64,000 nucleotides of DNA from Echinostoma caproni (lineage: Eukaryota > Platyhelminthes > Trematoda > Plagiorchiida > Echinostomatidae): contig UZAN01039794.1 of NCBI GenBank assembly GCA_900618425.1, positions 35,180 to 99,179 of the forward strand, in the 5' to 3' direction. The notes under the pieces were generated by a model that made no database searches, was not told the origin of the DNA, and worked only from the letters and a program-made list of their open reading frames with translations. Numbering within the stretch: the stretch's first letter is position 1; every line of letters starts with the position of its first letter. Shown here piece by piece: positions 59,180 through 64,000 of this stretch. The translations under genes were made by a program, and so were the position numbers.

Positions 59180-61129
59180 CTTTTTCTTCGGTTTCATCGT
59201 ACACCTTTCGATATTCTCTTGTGTTAGCTGATTATTTTTCTTTATGTAACAAGTGACTTCAACAGGCTGACTGCACAGCTTTCGCACCACTAACTTTTAT
59301 TCTGGACCATCTCTATTAGCGTCTCTAATCAACGACAATCCTCATCCCTCGGGTCCCGGCCTAGAAGGCAAGCTGCACCAACCAAAGCCAAATCTGAAGC
59401 TATTTTCTTCACACCTATGCACCTTGTCATTATCCGACAGCCACGGCGCTTCTTCCAGCCTTACCCAGCTTGTCTAAACAGGGCGTGGAAAGCTAGACGA
59501 CTGACAGGCATAGGCAGAACATGGTCAAGCCGTTGGAGCTGGTTTGGAGCGATTACAGCTTCTACAAAACGACTATCCTCGCCCAACACACAACAACAAA
59601 CCTCGTCATTGCTCACTCCATGTGCCCACCAGAGAAGAGCGTTGCTTCGGAGACATCAGTGGTCGAATACACAAAGACTTTCAGCATCCTTCGGGCAAAA
59701 CGTTCAGTTCTCGAAACGGTAAGCTCGAGCACTGCGAATCACGGAAATGTACACCCTTCCATTTAAGAGACAGTCGGATACCACGGTGGCGCCATAAGTG
59801 TTGCAGGGTGAATGGGTGAGGTGGTGGTGGACCGTTTGTAAGGTCACCTAATTGTCACTTGACAGTTGTACCCTGATATATTAAACAAAGAAAGGAAAAA
59901 GGAAAAATAATGTGAAGATTGTTCAATCTGTGTTTCTCTGGCTTCATTTGATGCCACTGGTAAATTTAAATTGGTGAATCATTGTTTGCGGCTGAGGAAA
60001 ATGCGTTTGCATTTTATTAACCGGAGGTTGTACAATTGAATGAAACAACCACCGCTTAACTTTGTTTTTACTATCACACAGATATCTGAATGACCGATTT
60101 CACATTCGGATGGGGGTTGTTTTGCTACTGATTCAGCATAACTGAAATCACACGTTTCAATGCTCGCTGTGTTCTTCCTGGAGTACACCCGATAAAAGCG
60201 AAAACTTGTTGGTTGTATGATATCCCTTCCCTAGAATTAGCACTGTTCCAAGGGTACGCCAAAATCTCAGTAAGTCAGTATGAGAGGGCACAAACAGGTT
60301 GTACTGCACAGAATCTGTTCTTCCCAATAAAAATAAATGATTTCTCACCAAATCTTTTATTACCATCTCACAGATATTTCAACGACAAATTGCCTCACAA
60401 CTTTTATTACCCCAATCTCAAATAAATTGAGTTCACATACAAAATTCTCAAACCTCAAGTGTTGCGATTAGGGTCTCAGGCAAATGTGGCAAAATGTGGA
60501 GTATATTGAAGATTGGAGAATTTTCGACCACGAAAGGTTGTTATGCATTTTTCAATCATATGCTACTGCTCCAGTACTGCTCCAGTGAAACGTAGGATCT
60601 TTGAGGATTGATTTCTCTTAACCGTTTTTAATGAAAACGAAAACTCGTGACCACAATGTGACGAAAAAAGGTGGGAAAAGAAATCATGATTAAAATAATT
60701 AAACACAGTTACCAATATCACCTTTTGAAAGTGTCGGCCTGATACGTCTTTTTACTTCCCAAAGCATTCAGATATATCTGAATGGGGAACACGATACGTT
60801 TGTACACCAAGTGGCACACATTAAGTGCGTGAAAATAAGCACAAGAGGGCTGGCGCTCTTAAAATGTGCAATACAGTTATTTTAAAAAATACATAATGTG
60901 ATTGCAAATATTATTCGGGTTTACTTTTTAACGGAATTCGAGCATTTCCATGGTAAAATAATCTAAAAGATTCTAAACTTAGTATTCTGGTATCTTAATG
61001 TATCAATTCGCACTATTTGAAGAAGATTGCATAGGTACAATTGCGAACCGTGCCATAAACCTGATACACTGTGTGTAACAGTTAACATTTTATTCGGTGA
61101 TACACTCAAACGTTTTTCTTCATAAACCA
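59180..61129 (-). other. Further minus-strand open segments with acceptor-like borders
   Basis: Three weak exon candidates. 59289-59180 reads VRKLCSQPVEVTCYIKKNNQ and ends AAG/GTTATT. 60141-59979 follows GATTTCAG and reads YAESVAKQPPSECEIGHSDI. 61129-60963 follows TTATCTTCAG and reads VYEEKRLSVSPNKMLTVTHS and SGLWHGSQLYLCNLLQ. The last contains GLWHG, a string seen around the active histidine of some MBOAT acyltransferases, but five residues alone are not evidence. Donors are weak for the last two. Confidence 0.18.
59330..59912 (+). mobile_element. Possible retroposon with A-rich tail
   Basis: A 500-bp GC-richer block, overlapping ORFs in three frames, then ATTAAAC and a tail of A with G interruptions (59882-59912). 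This could be an unidentified SINE/LINE end or a processed pseudogene. No protein family recognised. Confidence 0.3.
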
Positions 61130-61875
61130 CTGAAGATAACAGCAAGCTCTCATTCGTTCGGACGCATATACATCCTGAAGGGGAAGGCTTTGGTGGGCAA
61201 TTTGGTTGCAGTCAGTTCCTAATAAATAAAAACAAATCACTTTAGTGTTTGCCATTCTGTTCAGATCCAGATGTCGCTATGTGTGGTCACCAGGTTTACG
61301 CTTATCAGTTGGAAAAAAGAAATTCTCCGGGAACGCTCGTTGATTACACTTGTGTGCATGAATAAGGGAGTGATGTACCCAATAGGCGCCATGCAAATGA
61401 TACAAAGGAGTGAACATTATGAACATCAACCCATATAATCGGGTTACAACGTGGTACTAAAGAGAAACACTTAATTATGGCATCATTTCGCAATGCAACG
61501 AAATCTGATACGTGCGCTCAAAGCGTTGAGCGATTCGTCAATGAAAAAAAAAGAGAAACACTTCCATTTGAGTTCGCATCGAATGAAGCTAGTTAAGGTT
61601 GTGTGTATATATATCTTAAGTTTTTTTTCAAACTAAAACTGCAATACAAATTTATACTTTTTTCTCCACGTTGTGACTTAAATAATGTTAAATTCCATTT
61701 TTCAAATGATTTTCAAAAGAGAATGCAACTTTGCTGGCTATATCTAAAACACTACAGTTTAAATTTGCAACAAATCCATACATAAAATGATGAATTGTTT
61801 TTTGATGAACATAAAAAATTGGAGAACAGGTTCGATGTACCTTGTTTACACTAGTTCTATGTTAATGAACTTGCA

Positions 61876-61922
61876 TGTTTTATATAATGCATATAATATA
61901 TAATATATAATAATAATATAAT
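61876..61922. repeat. AT-rich microsatellite
   Basis: ATATAATATATAATA-type low-complexity tract. Confidence 0.8.
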
Positions 61923-61929
61923 GAATGAC

Positions 61930-64000
61930 TCCGCTAACGGAACGTATTTTTGTTTCACTAAATCTTATTAAAATCAGTAATATCCGGTGCCATATCATAA
62001 CTCATCTTTTGGAGCCCCAGATGGTCACCAAAACACGCTAGCGCGCGGGCTCATTTCGCAAGAATGAAACCTACGTATAAAACATTTCAATATATGCATT
62101 CAAAACCGAACAGTTAGCAAATTTTCTGTGCGGAAAAGAATCGTCAGTGACCAAATAATTTTGCATTTTCTCAAGATACGTTTTACATTTTCCGCGCAGT
62201 TTCTTCGGATTTGTCACATAAATGGTTTCTGACAATACGTGAGCAATTTCCCGATAATAAAGACAATCACATAATCTTATCGGATGGTTTACTATTTATA
62301 CTGACGGATAACGTTTGCATAAATAGAAGAAAGGAGAAATTTACCAAAATTGTGTCACTCAAAGTTTTTTGTGTGTTTCGTCATACAGTCAAACAAAAGA
62401 GATTGATACTGATGCAAGCCAGTGCGCATTACAGTGCTGGGATGCTGAAGCGTTCAGTAAGGAAATCAGCAGAAAATGGAGAATAGCTGTGGCATGTGGT
62501 TTCAATTTTATTTTCGTGTTTTCGAGTATTGGCGAGAGTTATTATGTTTTGTATAGAAAAATACTGTTCAGAAAACCGCTCAATGAGCTAATCATTCAGG
62601 AATTTCGAACTACACTTCCTTCTGCACAAATTAATAGAATTCCTAGGCAAAGATTTTCCCCTTGATTCTGTCTGTTGAGAAAAAACGATTACAATTAATT
62701 AAAAAAGAATACTCGTCGTTGTAGCTATAATCTAGACAGCTGTGAAACATGTACCTTCAATTCGGTTAGGTGCAAAGCATAACTAGTTGGATTGATAATT
62801 GTGCACAACGTCGTAGGTTATTTTTCATTTATTATTTTTACTTTTTCAGAGTGGTTGTTCGCCACTCCATTGTACTGGTGAACCAATTGATGGAACCGAT
62901 TTTCTTATAATTCGGGTGAACTTTTCACACGTAAGGAAAGGATTGTGTTCACAAATGTTGTCGCCTCGCGTAATATGATTAACCTTTGCTAGAAAACTTT
63001 TCCTGTTTGTCTGCACTTGAGAAGGGGTGATTTCAGTAAAGTGAAAGGAAGGAACAATAGTGTGTTAGCCCGATTAGTAAAATATTGTACCAAAAAGTTT
63101 TGTACTTTGCCTGGAAATTACAGGTTTGATACTCAAGGTCCAACTTACCCTCGGAATGTGACTTGAATGTTTGAGTAGCACAACAACGCAGGGCACCGTC
63201 ATTTTCATGAGAAAGAACCACGGTCTTTGCATTTTACCATGGATACAAAGGTGTAAAGTAACTGCCTAAGCTTCAAACTTCCAGAGAAGAACATGTTCTG
63301 TCCATAAAAGCTTATGAATGTGACTGCTATTATTCCAACCTTATTAGCTTTTCGTTTGAATCTACCTCAGCACTTGGGTGCACCTGCATGATGTGTCTAA
63401 TTTGTTTGGAAAATAAAATTGATCTGCCAGAACGTTGCCAAATGATTTCGTATATGCACTCTAGAATAATAAGAATAAGATAATCGTCGATCTCTTATTG
63501 ATAGACTTCATTCATCAATGGGTGTACTTTCGCAGTGAATCTCAGTAATGGGACAAATGCGGTGATAGTTGATCGCACCTTCCAATGACTTGAGCATGAC
63601 TAATCAGTGGTTCGGATCCAAACTAAGTGGTTTAATACATTCTGTCAAAAGTTGCGAGTTATAAATGCAAAATACTACAGATGGTTAGTTTAATCGTAAA
63701 CCACAGACTGTGTCTATATAAAAATAAATTATCTGTGCAGATTAAAATTGCTGTAACAATGTTCATGACAAAACGTACAATTTGGCACGAACGAGAGCAA
63801 AACAACGTTGCTTTTGAGTTTTCGCAATATCACAAGACGTATTTTCTTGACCGCCCAAAGTTGCATTCAGTAACTGAAAACAACTGACTGTTGTTCTTTT
63901 TCAGTCATTCTAAGTAGGAGTTTCTCATAAAGCCACTTAGTTCTAGAAATGAAGATAGAAAATATTGCTTTAAAACCTGGAGTTACATGGTCACATGGCT
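61930..64000. other. No recognisable gene
   Basis: Short unsupported ORFs only (for example 62211-62486). No repeats identified. Confidence 0.3.

Noticed and set aside
60963..61129. MBOAT acyltransferase exon from GLWHG
   Set aside because: A five-residue match without other family residues is not evidence.
1..64000. CRISPR array, bacterial operon or prophage
   Set aside because: No regular short repeats with spacers, no ribosome-binding sites and no long ORFs; the content is that of a metazoan repeat-rich region.

Overview
This window reads as nuclear DNA of a flatworm, most likely a digenean trematode. It is AT-rich and has no long open reading frame outside the N-gap. It is filled with decayed Penelope-like elements, CR1/RTE-type LINE fragments, tRNA-derived SINEs, a cecropia-like mariner and sequences with hammerhead-ribozyme cores. 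The Penelope and SINE-plus-hammerhead combination is known from schistosomes and other flatworms. The phylum-level call is an inference from repeat content; I cannot name the species.

Layout. 0-7 kb: a tRNA-like SINE followed by a hammerhead-like core (1345-1500), a second SINE-like segment (5480-5710), otherwise unrecognised DNA. 7.3-8.4 kb: a broken LINE reverse transcriptase on the plus strand. 9.5 kb: one possible minus-strand exon. 11.5-15.6 kb: two different Penelope-like copies on the minus strand. One keeps the reverse transcriptase, the other the linker and GIY-YIG endonuclease. Each is followed by a terminal segment with a hammerhead core. 15.6-35.7 kb: mostly intron-like or intergenic DNA with a retroelement endonuclease tail (25.65-25.92 kb) and several short open segments that have splice-like borders on the plus strand. 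35.7-36.2 kb: a LINE C-terminus on the minus strand.

40.50-41.37 kb: a tandem array with a 304-bp period, interrupted by a 472-bp N gap. Its minus strand encodes the best hammerhead ribozyme of the window (40707-40749): every core base is present, stem II is perfect, stem III is palindromic and stem I has 6 bp. This looks like a metazoan retrozyme. 42.7-44.0 kb: two tRNA-like SINE remnants. 46.91-49.29 kb: a full-length mariner with both terminal inverted repeats and flanking TA, interrupted near the transposase C-terminus by a roughly 1.05-kb element that has long inverted ends. 54.95-56.04 kb: a 277-bp, almost identical inverted repeat, each arm carrying a Penelope-type hammerhead core in opposite orientation. 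It is directly followed by a second CR1-like LINE 3' end (56.04-56.98 kb). 53.4-61.1 kb: several possible minus-strand exons, one with a polyadenylation signal. Their phases do not join, so no gene model is claimed.

There is no operon-like organisation. The common thread is retroelements that carry self-cleaving RNA motifs: a SINE, two Penelope terminal families and a tandem satellite/retrozyme all within 64 kb.
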